Origin: CAVVEQ01 sp963806635
Lineage (GTDB): Bacteria; Chloroflexota; Anaerolineae; Anaerolineales; Anaerolineaceae
Reading direction: 5' to 3'
Assembly (NCBI GenBank): GCA_963806635.1
Contig: CAWDZA010000015.1
Span: forward strand, 1,302,001 to 1,366,000
DNA: 64,000 nt
Shown piece after piece: positions 1-8,414 of this stretch. Both the position numbers and the translations under genes were made by a program. The first letter of the stretch is position 1. The number at the start of each line of letters is the position of its first letter. The notes beneath the pieces were generated by a model. That model ran no database searches, had not been told where the DNA came from, and was given only the letters and a program-made list of their open reading frames with translations.

Positions 1-2388
1 AGGGAATTCCGGGCCGCGCTGATCTTCTCAAGTGTGATCGCTCCTCTGGATTTAACATATAATCCATCGCCATTCTTGTTATCATTAAAGTGCCCATTAG
101 AAACACTTACAGGTTTCACCCCGCTTGAATTATCCACCCAAGCCCCACCGGCATTTACCGATTGATCGGCATTCACACTTTTCAGTGAAACCCCTCCTTG
201 TGTGGTGATGTGGACCCCGTCTCCATAATTTTTATAAAAATGGTAAAGGTATGGATTTATGGAGTTATCAACGACCACACCTCCCAGATTCAAACGGGCA
301 TCCAATAATTCAAATCCTCTGCCGCCAGCATTCCAGCTGGCACCCACGCCGGTCAACGTGATCATCCCAATGGATGTGATGGACAAACCGTTTCCCGTAG
401 CGTTTCGATCAAAATAGCTCTTGGAAATGGTGATCGGTTTGTCAACAACTGGCTGTACATTCGATCACAGCACCCCCTTCGGGGTTATCCGATGCGTTTG
501 CCGATGCCAGTGAAATCGCACCAGCGGATCTGATATTCAGACCTATGCGGCCGTTATGCTGGGCGGATAACCCATTTATTGCGACAGTTCCGCTTCCGTG
601 CCCTCCCGAATCGTTATCCACGTCCAGCCCCATATCCCCTCGGTTCTCACTGGCTTTTACATTCGTGAGAGTGATATTTTTCTTCGAGCGAATTACCAAC
701 CCGGGTCCATCGTTATTCTGGAATGTGCTACTGCTGATTTGAATCGGGGAAGTACCTTCCGCATTGTTAATATAGGCTCCAATGAGTGAATTCTTATTAG
801 CCGAACTTCCGGATAGAACATAATTTAACTGGACGCTTCCTTTGGAATATATTTCAAGGGCAGCGCGATTAATCTCGGGGAGAGTCTCACCATTCCCGGT
901 ATAGGTATTGTCGCCTTCTGCGAAACCACCGATCGCTACTCCGCCAGTGCCATACGCATTATTTATGGATACCCCCACCCCTCCCGGATTATTTCGGGAG
1001 CTTACTTTTGTCAAAGTGACCGAACCTTGAGAAATCACATCTAATCCGGTTCCATTGACCGTGCTTGAAAATTCGCCGTTGATAATTGATATTTTTCCCG
1101 TGTTTACCAGCTGACAAACCGACGATTCGTACTTGCAGGTGTCCAACCGCATCCCTGCGGATTTGTTTTGATTCGCGGTGATATTCGTGGCGGTAACACC
1201 GCCGTTTACGACGAGCGAGAGGCCAACCCCGCAGCCATCCGCGATACACAGATTATTGGCATTCGCGGTTATGTTTTGGAGGGTAACTGATTGCTGGACG
1301 GGAGCCAGGTTTGTGATTCCACCAGCGTGGTTGTTGTTGAAAACGCTATTCTTAATGGTGATTGGACCACTTTTTACGATATAAAGTCCGGGGATGGTTT
1401 CTGATTCATTACGGCTTGCCGAGATGCCAGTTAGGCTTACCGCACCGTCAGATTGATTGGTTTTAAGGACCAATCCATTGATTTCTGTACCATTTGCGAT
1501 AACAATGCTCTTATTATCATCAAAATTGCCAGTATTTATGCTGATCGAACCGGACACATTCGTGGTGATATAAGCACCACCCCCCTCGTTCCCGCTGGAA
1601 TCGATATTAGTGAGGTTCACTGAACCGGCGTTAGTTTCAACAATGAGACCCACCCCGCTTGGGTCAGTATTTTGTATATTAAGATTAACAAGGTTGAAAG
1701 TGCCGCTGGAATTGGCGATTTTTAACATACCTTCAAGATTTATTTTCTCAAAATCGCCAATCCCCCCAACAAAGTTCAGGTTGGAAACAGTGAATCCTCC
1801 TGTCCATCCAAGGATGGATACAGGTACGCTGATTGTTGGCAGGGTTACGCCTGGACCTGGAGTAGGTCCTATCAATCCTTTAATGCAAGCCGAATTAGGG
1901 AGCTTTGCACTGTCATAATATATTTCAATCCGTGGTGATTCTTCAACAATCCCTGGGTCGGTTCCGTAAGTGGCCTCAATATGGATGATCCCATCGGTAG
2001 GAATTAATCCAAAGTAAATGGAATTCAGTGCTTGATTGATAGTATTGAACGAAACGATTCCAACACTGCTTTTAATCCACACCGGTCCGGGAGGAACGGT
2101 TGCTTCTGAAGATAAATCAGCAGAAGGTTGCAACTCTTCTGGAACTGCCGAAGCGATGGGCGTCAGCTCCGAATCTGTGGGTTGAGGCACAACCGATTCC
2201 TGAGGAGTCGGCGTTGGCGTAATTTCTGGCGGGGTTTCTGTTGCAGTGCTGGTCTCTGATATTACAGGCGACTCGCTCGGGGTTGGAGTCGCGTCCTCGG
2301 CATGAATTGGGTTGACGATGAATGCTGTAAGAAAACAGAAAGCGATTCCAACCACGAAAAAGTATTTCCAAACTTTTGTCAATTCCAT
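1..2388 (-). CDS. Secreted parallel beta-helix (pectate-lyase-like fold) surface protein, 3' end beyond window, one frameshift
   Basis: The start is the ATG at 2388, preceded by AGGAGG at 5-nt spacing; a longer in-frame start upstream lacks this site. Residues 1-31 form a signal peptide (MELTKVWKYFFVVGIAFCFL, cut after HA). A Thr/Pro/Glu-rich linker of about 60 residues follows. The rest is a series of 20-30-residue repeats of the type GxxxITNxxxSxNxGxGLxVxS, typical of right-handed parallel beta-helix proteins. The first frame stops at 442. One base over, the same repeat pattern continues without a stop (VDKPITISKSYFDRN onward) to position 1, so the gene is broken by a 1-nt indel near 443-450 and extends past the window. 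It is probably exported and cell-surface or extracellular. Catalytic or binding function cannot be told; no polysaccharide-lyase active-site motif was recognised. Confidence 0.75.
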
Positions 2389-2544
2389 GGCTCCTCCTGG
2401 CAGGGGAATATGGAGTCGAAAATTATTCCACCCGCAATTAGTATACAATTTTTCCGGTTTTCCACACCTAACAAATTGGCAAACTCAAGATTCTTCTCAC
2501 ACCCTTTAGATCGTTTTCATATCGTTCTAACCAACCAAGTAATG

Positions 2545-2606
2545 ACTCGACCATTCAACTATTCAACAACGCAACACTTCAACTTCTCAACCATCCAACG
2601 CCTTCC
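2545..2606. repeat. Degenerate short-period TTCAAC-type repeat
   Basis: Between the divergent beta-helix and foldase genes, units resembling ATTCAAC or CTTCAAC recur roughly every 8-10 bases (CCATTCAAC, TATTCAAC, CACTTCAAC, TCTCAACC, CATCCAAC). The stretch has almost no G on the plus strand. No coding potential was seen. It may be decayed microsatellite-like spacer DNA. Confidence 0.45.
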
Positions 2607-2616
2607 CCCCCTCAGG

Positions 2617-2622
2617 TATAAT
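2617..2622 (+). promoter_or_regulatory. Perfect -10 box (TATAAT) placed for a leaderless transcript
   Basis: TATAAT lies 7 nt before the ATG of the foldase gene at 2630. There is no Shine-Dalgarno sequence and no convincing -35 hexamer. If the box is used, transcription would start at or next to the A of the ATG. Confidence 0.45.
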
Positions 2623-2629
2623 CAGCGCC

Positions 2630-3505
2630 ATGCGTTTATCCAAAATTCTGATCCCAATCACGACCGTTCTCTTGGCCGGGTGTTCTGCGGTTGCAGCACT
2701 GCAGCCCACCCCGACTTCAACCGCCACCCCCGAGCCGCCCACACCCACTCCCGTGCCTGCGGCAGCCATCGTCAATGGCGAGATCATTCCTCTTTCTGAT
2801 TACAACGCCTCGCTACAACAATTGAAAGCTGCCCAGCAGGAAGCAGGGACAGCCGCCACCCCGGAAGAGCAGCAGCAGGTGGTTCTAGATGACCTGATCG
2901 CACAGACACTGCTGGCCCAGGCAGCGGTGAAAGGGGGTCACATGGTGGATGATGCCGCGCTGCAAGTCCGCATTGATCAGTTCTCCACCACCCTCGGAGG
3001 GCAGGAAAAACTTGCCGATTGGATCATTAATAATGGTTATGACGACAATTCCTTTCACTCATCGCTGAGGAGATCCATGCAGGCAGGGTGGCAGCGCGAT
3101 CAGCTTATTGCGGCTGTACCCACAACTGCCGAACAAGTGCACGCCCGTCAGATCCTACTGCTGCACGAGCAAACTGCCAATGACCTATACGACCAGCTTA
3201 AAGCTGGCGCGGATTTTGCAACCCTTGCATATCGCTATGACCCGCTCACTGGCGGCGATCTGGGTTGGTTCCCCCGCGGGGTTCTGACTCAGCCCGCGGT
3301 GGAGGAAGCAGCTTTTTCCCTGCAGACTGGGGAATTCAGCCCTGTTATCCCCACCAGCTTCGGCTACCAGATCCTGCAGGTCATTGATAGGGAATCTGCC
3401 CACCCGCTCTCACCTGAGGCACTGCTCGCCGCCCAGCAAAAAGCGTTGGTGGACTGGGTGGCGCAGCAAAAATCTGCTGCCAACATCCAGGTGCAGGTGC
3501 CCTGA
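2630..3505 (+). CDS. Parvulin-type peptidyl-prolyl isomerase lipoprotein (PrsA/SurA-like foldase)
   Basis: The protein has 291 residues. It begins with a short signal peptide and a lipobox (LLAGC, Cys at about residue 18), then a Pro/Thr linker (about 25-43), then a SurA-N-like helical domain starting AAIVNGEIIPLSDY. The rotamase domain runs from about residue 170 to 270 (VHARQILL, DLGWFPRG, FGYQILQVIDR) and holds the typical parvulin elements. It is expected to be anchored outside the membrane by its lipid and to assist folding of exported proteins. It shares a direction with the next gene (27-nt gap), so the two may be co-transcribed. The start was chosen because it gives the signal peptide directly. 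Family assignment is firm; the client proteins are unknown. Confidence 0.88.
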   Translation: MRLSKILIPITTVLLAGCSAVAALQPTPTSTATPEPPTPTPVPAAAIVNGEIIPLSDYNASLQQLKAAQQEAGTAATPEEQQQVVLDDLIAQTLLAQAAVKGGHMVDDAALQVRIDQFSTTLGGQEKLADWIINNGYDDNSFHSSLRRSMQAGWQRDQLIAAVPTTAEQVHARQILLLHEQTANDLYDQLKAGADFATLAYRYDPLTGGDLGWFPRGVLTQPAVEEAAFSLQTGEFSPVIPTSFGYQILQVIDRESAHPLSPEALLAAQQKALVDWVAQQKSAANIQVQVP

Positions 3506-3532
3506 TCCACACCCGGCAAGGGGAGGAACCTT

Positions 3533-4285
3533 TTGCGTCAAGATCCATCTTCCTATATCCAGGAATTTCCAGACGAAATCCTGGTGGATGAAAAACGGCG
3601 GCGTTCCGACCGCCTTTGGAACATCTTCACCATCCTCCTGATAGTGTTGATGGTCGGGTTGTGCTCCGTTTTCTACCTGATATTTTCAAATCCGGAATCC
3701 GCCCTGAATCCAGCCCCGCCGCCCACCATGCCGGTGCTTATCGTCCTGCCCACCTCCACTGCCACACAGCGCGCCTTGCCGCCTACCTGGACCCCCACCG
3801 TCATCGTCCTCACCCCCACCCTCACCAGCACCACCGGCCCGCAGGCAACCTTACCCCTGGGTACAGTGCAGCCAACTTCCACCCGGGATCTTTCCGCTTC
3901 GGCGCCTTTCGTGCTGCAGGGTGCCCCCATGGCGGTCGCCGATGGCCTCTTCCGTGGAACCAATGATTGTAAATGGATGGGTGTAGCTGGAAATGTCTAT
4001 GACTTGCAGGGCCGCCCAGTGATCGGGCTTAAGGTTCGCCTGGGAGGCGTTCTGAACGGGAAATCCATCACCCCCGAGCGCACTACCCTGACGGGGCTTG
4101 CCCGCGCCTACGGGGAATCCGGGTACGAATTCAAATTAGCCGATCAACCCATCGCTTCCACAAGCGCACTCTGGATCAGGCTCTACGATCAGCAGGATAT
4201 TCCCATCTCGGATAAGACTTACTTCGATACATATAACGATTGTGCCAAGAACCTGGTGCTGGTCAATTACAAGCAAGTTCGCTGA
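3533..4285 (+). CDS. Single-pass membrane protein with Thr/Pro stalk and C-terminal beta domain, function unknown
   Basis: The start is TTG at 3533, preceded by GGGAGG with 6-nt spacing; there is no in-frame ATG nearby. Residues 1-27 are charged and probably cytoplasmic. Residues 28-50 (IFTILLIVLMVGLCSVFYLI) form one membrane helix. A long Pro/Thr-rich extracellular stalk follows to about residue 120. The C-terminal about 100 residues (WMGVAGNVYDLQGRP, GVLNGKSITPERTTLTG) resemble a carboxypeptidase-regulatory-like or Ig-like beta sandwich, of the kind found at the ends of cell-surface proteins in this phylum. No catalytic motif was seen. It follows the foldase gene and overlaps the convergent DUF711 gene by 19 bp at the 3' ends. 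Confidence 0.7.
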   Translation: MRQDPSSYIQEFPDEILVDEKRRRSDRLWNIFTILLIVLMVGLCSVFYLIFSNPESALNPAPPPTMPVLIVLPTSTATQRALPPTWTPTVIVLTPTLTSTTGPQATLPLGTVQPTSTRDLSASAPFVLQGAPMAVADGLFRGTNDCKWMGVAGNVYDLQGRPVIGLKVRLGGVLNGKSITPERTTLTGLARAYGESGYEFKLADQPIASTSALWIRLYDQQDIPISDKTYFDTYNDCAKNLVLVNYKQVR

Positions 4286-5515
4286 GATTTCAGCGTATTT
4301 TTCTGGGATAAATTTCGAGAGGTTCTTCCGCCGCGAAGAACCTTTTCATTTCCTGAGCGGCGCAGCCGCATCACCCGGCCCGAGGCAAAATATTCGAAGT
4401 CGAAGCGGACCTCGTCGCCAGCCTTTTTGCCCGGGATCGGCATCAACCGTGCGGTGAGCGGTTTGGATAACCGCGTGGAAATCCCAGCCACGTCCCAAAG
4501 CACCCCGGCGATCTGCTCCGGGGTGGTATCCCCCGCCAGGGGGACCGTATCCAGCCCTGTCCCGCACAGGCAGGAGTAGAGCAGCAGATCCTTGATCTCC
4601 AGGCTGCCATCCACCGTGCGTTCGGCCAATCCGGAATCTTCCAGAACAGGCAGCATCAAGCCATTGAAACCCGCTTTTTGCCAGGTGCCTTCTTCGAGGA
4701 TACCTGCCAAAAATGCTGCCGCAGCAGCGGAACCATTCAGCCCCAGTGACGGGATACCCAGTGATTCCAATGCGGACCCGATGGAACTTATCTCCCCCGG
4801 GTATGGCGCAGGGGAGAAATCGAAACCTTTGAAAACAACCGGGAAATCCCTTCCCAGCGTTCGGTTGATCTCTGCCATGCGCGAGGCTGCTCCTTCCAAT
4901 GTTTTCAAGGATTTTTCACGGGCAGCATTAAAACCCTCAGCCTCGCGGAATGCGATCACGAAGTCATCCGCGCATTCCACCGCGATGCTGAAAGCGGGTT
5001 CGGATCCTTCCCCAAAGGCAGCGGGAAAAAACGGGGTGAACGGCCGTACACCGGCCAGGGCGGCAAACCGCAGGTTGGCAAATCCATCCTTTTCAATCGT
5101 AGCCGTGCGGTGGATGATGCCGGCGGCAGCATTGATCGCCGCCGGAGAGATCTTCCCATCATTCTGGATCAAGTTCGCTGAGAAAAACACGTTCTTCGTT
5201 TCTGCCAGCAACTCAGGGACCAGGGAGAAGCTTTCCGGGTTTTCGGGCAAAGCCGGACCCATGGAGAGATATTTAAATCCCCGTTCCTGCGCCTTCACCT
5301 CCAGTTTTTGCGCCAGTTGCACTCCGCTTTCCCGGCAACCAGACGGGCACATCTCTGCGAATGGGGTTGTGGCAAGCCGGCGGGACTGGGTCTCGATACC
5401 AGCTTCTCCAAATCTCTTTTCTGCTGTCTTGTGCAAAACGGCTTAGCAGATCGAGGGTCTCCCCGGCATCGGCTGCGCCTGGATCATAGAAACTGGTGAT
5501 GGATCGGATTTTCAT
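4267..5515 (-). CDS. DUF711 family protein, one frameshift
   Basis: The N-terminus MKIRSITSFYDPG is characteristic of the DUF711 (UPF0210-like) family and starts at the ATG at 5515, overlapping the upstream methyltransferase stop (ATGA). The frame breaks after about 33 codons, in the AAAA run near 5425-5428. The next frame continues without a gap as RFGEAGIETQSRRLATTPFA and runs to 4267. The joined product is about 415 residues, as expected for the family. Conserved stretches include GFANLRFAAL, GFDFSPAPYP, GLNGSAAAAAFLAGIL and GFNGLMLPVLEDSGLA. The biochemical role is unknown; it is probably a soluble cytoplasmic protein. The break looks like a homopolymer indel rather than gene decay. Confidence 0.75.
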
Positions 5516-6276
5516 TGCCTTCTCTGCCTCAACACTTCAAAGATCAGGATACTGCCTGCCACCGCCGCGTTCAAGGATTCGCTCCGCCCGGGCATGGGGA
5601 TGCTGATCCGTCCAGTCGCCAGGTGGTATGCCTCCTCGGAAGCACCCTCCGCCTCCCCGCCAATAATCAGCGTGACCGGTTGTGTGAGATCGGTATCCCA
5701 TAGCGATCCGCCATCCATATCAGCCAGAAGGACGCTTCCGGTGAATGAATTCGAGAGTTCGTTCCAACCTGCTTCACGGATGGCCAGGCGGAAGTGAGCG
5801 CCCATTCCAGACCGGACGACCTTGGGGGAAAAGGGATCAACGCTCCCCGGTGTGACGATGAACTCCTCCACCCCGCCAGCCGCCGCGGAGCGCAGCAGCG
5901 TACCAAGGTTACCCGGGTCGCGGATCGCATCCGCAATCAAAACAAATGTCTTCTTTCCGCGAAGAGGTAGGTTGGGAAACGGAACAGTCGCCAAAATTCC
6001 CTGCGACGTGTCGGTATCGCTGATTGAAGCCATCAACGGTTCGGATATTTCTTCCACATCGACGCCCATCTTTTCCAGGTGGGAAACCAATGCTGTCCCC
6101 CGTGCGGATATCCTTTCAGTGTAGAGAACCATCCGGGGTCTGATCCCCGCTCCGGCAGCATCCTCGCAAAGCCGAACACCCTCTACCACAAATTCGCCCG
6201 CTTCCGCCCGGGCTTTCCGCTGGGTGATCAGGGCACGGATATGTGTAATCTTTGGATTGCTTTTTGAGGATATCAT
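5512..6276 (-). CDS. SpoU/TrmH-family RNA 2'-O-ribose methyltransferase
   Basis: The protein has 254 residues. The N-terminal substrate-binding domain (KITHIRALITQRKARAEAGEFVVEG) is typical of 23S rRNA methyltransferases of the RlmB/TsnR type. The C-terminal SPOUT domain has the three family motifs: ADAIRDPGNLGTLLRSAAA, LIIGGEAEGAS and ISIPMPGRSESLNAAVAGSI, the last forming the knotted SAM site. It would transfer a methyl group from SAM to a ribose 2'-OH in rRNA or tRNA; the exact nucleotide cannot be predicted. The start codon lies 1 nt after the macro-domain gene stop, so the two are probably co-transcribed with the downstream DUF711 gene. Confidence 0.88.
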   Translation of the reverse strand: MISSKSNPKITHIRALITQRKARAEAGEFVVEGVRLCEDAAGAGIRPRMVLYTERISARGTALVSHLEKMGVDVEEISEPLMASISDTDTSQGILATVPFPNLPLRGKKTFVLIADAIRDPGNLGTLLRSAAAGGVEEFIVTPGSVDPFSPKVVRSGMGAHFRLAIREAGWNELSNSFTGSVLLADMDGGSLWDTDLTQPVTLIIGGEAEGASEEAYHLATGRISIPMPGRSESLNAAVAGSILIFEVLRQRRQ

Positions 6277-6277
6277 C

Positions 6278-6826
6278 TCAACTGGTCAAATTTTGGAAGA
6301 CGTCTAGAAAAGCATCCAGGGCGTGATTTGAATACAGAACCACCCGGATCTCTTTTATTTTCACTGCCGGTTGTGTGTGACAATAAGCCAGGATGGCTTC
6401 GAGCATGCCTTCGGCGGCAATGTAATACGGAACGCCATAGATGCCGGTGGAGATGGCTGGAAAGGCGATGGAAGTGAGATCCAGTTTTTCTGCCAGGTGC
6501 AGGGAAGCGGTGGTGCAAATGCCCAGCTTTTCCTTTTCCTTCCCATCCCCCCAGGTGGGACCCACCGCATGGATAATGTACCTGCAGGGCAGGTTGCCAG
6601 CGTGGGTGTAAGCAGGGTTGGAGTGTGAAACGCTTCCGTATTTGGCGACCCACTCCGCGCTCTCGCGGGCGATCACCGGCCCGCCACGGCGCGTGATCTC
6701 ACCCGCCAATCCTCCGCCATGGGTCAGCATTACATTGGCCGCGTTTACGATCGCATCCGTCTTCTGGAAAGTAAGGTCCCCCTGCAGGATATCCAAACTG
6801 GTATCGGCTTCCATCCAGTGCATCAT
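6278..6826 (-). CDS. Macro-domain ADP-ribose-binding protein (O-acetyl-ADP-ribose deacetylase-like)
   Basis: The protein has 182 residues and is a single macro domain. The start DILQGDLTFQKTDAIVNAANV, the glycine loop HGGGLAGEITRRGG and the second phosphate loop ISTGIYGVP match the YmdB/MacroD class that hydrolyses O-acetyl-ADP-ribose or mono-ADP-ribose from protein acidic residues. It is cytoplasmic. It begins a three-gene minus-strand run (macro, TrmH-like, DUF711). GGAG lies 9 nt before the start and a TATAAT sits about 30 nt upstream. The physiological target is not evident. Confidence 0.87.
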   Translation of the reverse strand: MMHWMEADTSLDILQGDLTFQKTDAIVNAANVMLTHGGGLAGEITRRGGPVIARESAEWVAKYGSVSHSNPAYTHAGNLPCRYIIHAVGPTWGDGKEKEKLGICTTASLHLAEKLDLTSIAFPAISTGIYGVPYYIAAEGMLEAILAYCHTQPAVKIKEIRVVLYSNHALDAFLDVFQNLTS

Positions 6827-6871
6827 TTTTTTCTCCGCGAGTTGAATTTGATTGATCTAATTATACAGAAC

Positions 6872-6907
6872 AAAAAACGGGATGGCTGACGTCAGCCATC
6901 CCGTTTA
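6872..6907 (-). terminator. Rho-independent terminator after rplT
   Basis: A perfect 13-bp inverted repeat (arms 6878-6890 and 6891-6903, GGGATGGCTGAC type) with no unpaired centre is followed on the minus strand by a run of six T. It lies just downstream of rplT and ends the thrS-infC-rpmI-rplT block. Confidence 0.85.
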
Positions 6908-6923
6908 ATTCCATCAAATTACT

Positions 6924-7274
6924 TTACCCGGCTTTAGCCTGGGCAACCACCGCCGAGAATGCCTGCGGATCGCGCACGGCCAGGTCCGCCAGCATCTTGC
7001 GGTTAAGCTCAATGTTGGATACTTTCATGGCATGGATAAACTGGCTGTAAGAGAGCCCGTTCAAGCGCGCAGCGGCGTTGATGCGGGTGATCCACAGCTT
7101 GCGCAGATCGCGCCGGCGAACCCGGCGGTCGCGCGTGGCGTACCACATGCTCTTCAAGATCGATTCGTTGGCACGGCGAATCAGGGTGTGCCGGCTCATC
7201 CGGAACCCTGACGCCAGCTTCAATATCTTCTTATGTCTCAGGTGCCCGTGCGGGCCGCCCTTTACACGTGACAT
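6924..7274 (-). CDS. rplT: 50S ribosomal protein L20
   Basis: The protein has 116 residues with the family start MSRVKGGPHGHLRHKKILKL. It then has the conserved basic helix (RRDLRKLWITRINAAARLNG) and the C-terminal globular domain ending in LADLAVRDPQAFSAVV. L20 binds 23S rRNA early in 50S assembly and in many bacteria represses its own operon. It is the last gene of infC-rpmI-rplT and is followed by a strong terminator. Length and order are standard. Confidence 0.97.
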   Translation of the reverse strand: MSRVKGGPHGHLRHKKILKLASGFRMSRHTLIRRANESILKSMWYATRDRRVRRRDLRKLWITRINAAARLNGLSYSQFIHAMKVSNIELNRKMLADLAVRDPQAFSAVVAQAKAG

Positions 7275-7362
7275 GCTATAACTCCTTTGCGAACCCCTGG
7301 GCGCCGGTTTTCACCAGTTGCGAGCACCCAACAGCCGCACTAAGAATGGTTACGATGGGCTG

Positions 7363-7590
7363 CTATCCCATGTTGGGATTGAGCCGTTTGACGCGCTGAA
7401 TGATGGCATCCCCTTGCACGGGGATCATCTCGCTCAGCAGGGCTTTGGTGCGTTTGGAGGTGCGGCGGCGCAGATGGCTCTTGCCGCCCTTGGTTCGCAC
7501 CAGCAGGCCCGACCCGGTCATGCGGAACCGTTTGGAGGTTGCCTTGTGGGTCTTCAACTTGATTTTTCCTGCTTTTGGCTTTCTGGGCAC
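7363..7590 (-). CDS. rpmI: 50S ribosomal protein L35
   Basis: The protein has 75 residues and is highly basic. The sequence (MPRKPKAGKIKLKTHKATSK, RFRMTGSGLL, LSEMIPVQGDAIIQRVKRLN) is slightly longer at the C-terminus than the usual 64-66 residues but otherwise typical. It is a structural component of the large subunit. It lies between infC and rplT as in most bacteria, and probably shares their mRNA. Confidence 0.96.
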   Translation of the reverse strand: MPRKPKAGKIKLKTHKATSKRFRMTGSGLLVRTKGGKSHLRRRTSKRTKALLSEMIPVQGDAIIQRVKRLNPNMG

Positions 7591-7666
7591 AACGAACTCC
7601 TTCTAAAATAATTAAAAACGGCTGCTTGCGCAGCCGCCTATTATACCAGAATCTTCACGGTGTGAA

Positions 7667-8296
7667 TTATTCTTTAATGGCCTCAGCAACTGCGGCTTTC
7701 TCGGCTGGTTTTTCCTCAGGCTTCGCGGCTGATTCCTTCTCGCCTTCGGTGGAGGGTTTTAGCGGAACTGCTGCTTTGGCTTTGGGTTTCCCGGGGGAAA
7801 GCACCATGGTCATCGTCCGACCTTCGATCCCGGGCGAAGCTTCTACGGTGCAGATATCCTCAAGCTCCAGCGCGATCTCTTTCAGATCCTCCAGGGCAAT
7901 ATCCGGGTAGTCAATCTCCCGCCCGCGGAAGCGGATGGTAACCCGCACTTTATTTCCCTGCTTGAGCCACTCGCGTGCCTTCTTGGTCTTGAAGTGCCGG
8001 TCCCCTGCACTTGTTTTCGGGCGCAGGCGAATTTCCTTCACCTCGATCTTGGTTTGGGCTTTGCGGGCTTCGCGTTCTTTCTTTTCCCGCTCAAAATTAA
8101 ATTTCCCAAAATCCAGGATGCGGCAAACTGGTGGTTCGCGGTCTGGCGCGACCTCGATCAGATCCAGACCTGCCTGGGCTGCCAATTGGAGTGCTTTTTC
8201 GATGGGGATGACCCCGATATTCTCCTTGTTCGGTCCGATCACCTGCACCTGCGGCGAGCGGATCGCGTCATTTACCCGAAGCGTGTTATTACTGAT
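7667..8296 (-). CDS. infC: Translation initiation factor IF-3, AUC start codon
   Basis: IF-3 begins with a conserved segment that here reads SNNTLRVNDAIRSPQVQVIG. Reading upstream from it there is no ATG, GTG or TTG before an in-frame TAG. The only sensible start is ATC at 8296, with AGGAGG (8305-8310) 8 nt upstream. An automatic caller would instead choose the internal GTG at 8248 and lose 16 residues. Rare AUU/AUC starts are well known for infC, where IF-3 proofreads against them and so limits its own synthesis. The 209-residue protein has the N-domain, a lysine-rich linker (EREKKEREARKAQTKIEVKE) and the C-domain, then an unusual Ala/Lys/Glu-rich tail of about 35 residues. Confidence 0.93.
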   Translation of the reverse strand: MSNNTLRVNDAIRSPQVQVIGPNKENIGVIPIEKALQLAAQAGLDLIEVAPDREPPVCRILDFGKFNFEREKKEREARKAQTKIEVKEIRLRPKTSAGDRHFKTKKAREWLKQGNKVRVTIRFRGREIDYPDIALEDLKEIALELEDICTVEASPGIEGRTMTMVLSPGKPKAKAAVPLKPSTEGEKESAAKPEEKPAEKAAVAEAIKE

Positions 8297-8324
8297 GGCG
8301 ACTTCCTCCTGTTTTTGATACTAA

Positions 8325-8352
8325 ATTATAACGGATGATTTTGATTGATCAA
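8325..8352 (-). promoter_or_regulatory. Probable sigma70-type promoter for infC operon
   Basis: On the minus strand TTGATC (8347-8352) and TATAAT (8325-8330) are separated by 16 bp, placing the transcript start close before the infC ribosome-binding site. A second TATAAT-like box lies about 40 bp further upstream. The operon can therefore probably be transcribed apart from thrS. Confidence 0.55.
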
Positions 8353-8414
8353 ATCCGATACCATATTATAACTGAAAGGCACAAGCTGTTTTGCCCGCCT
8401 GTGGATATCCCGGA

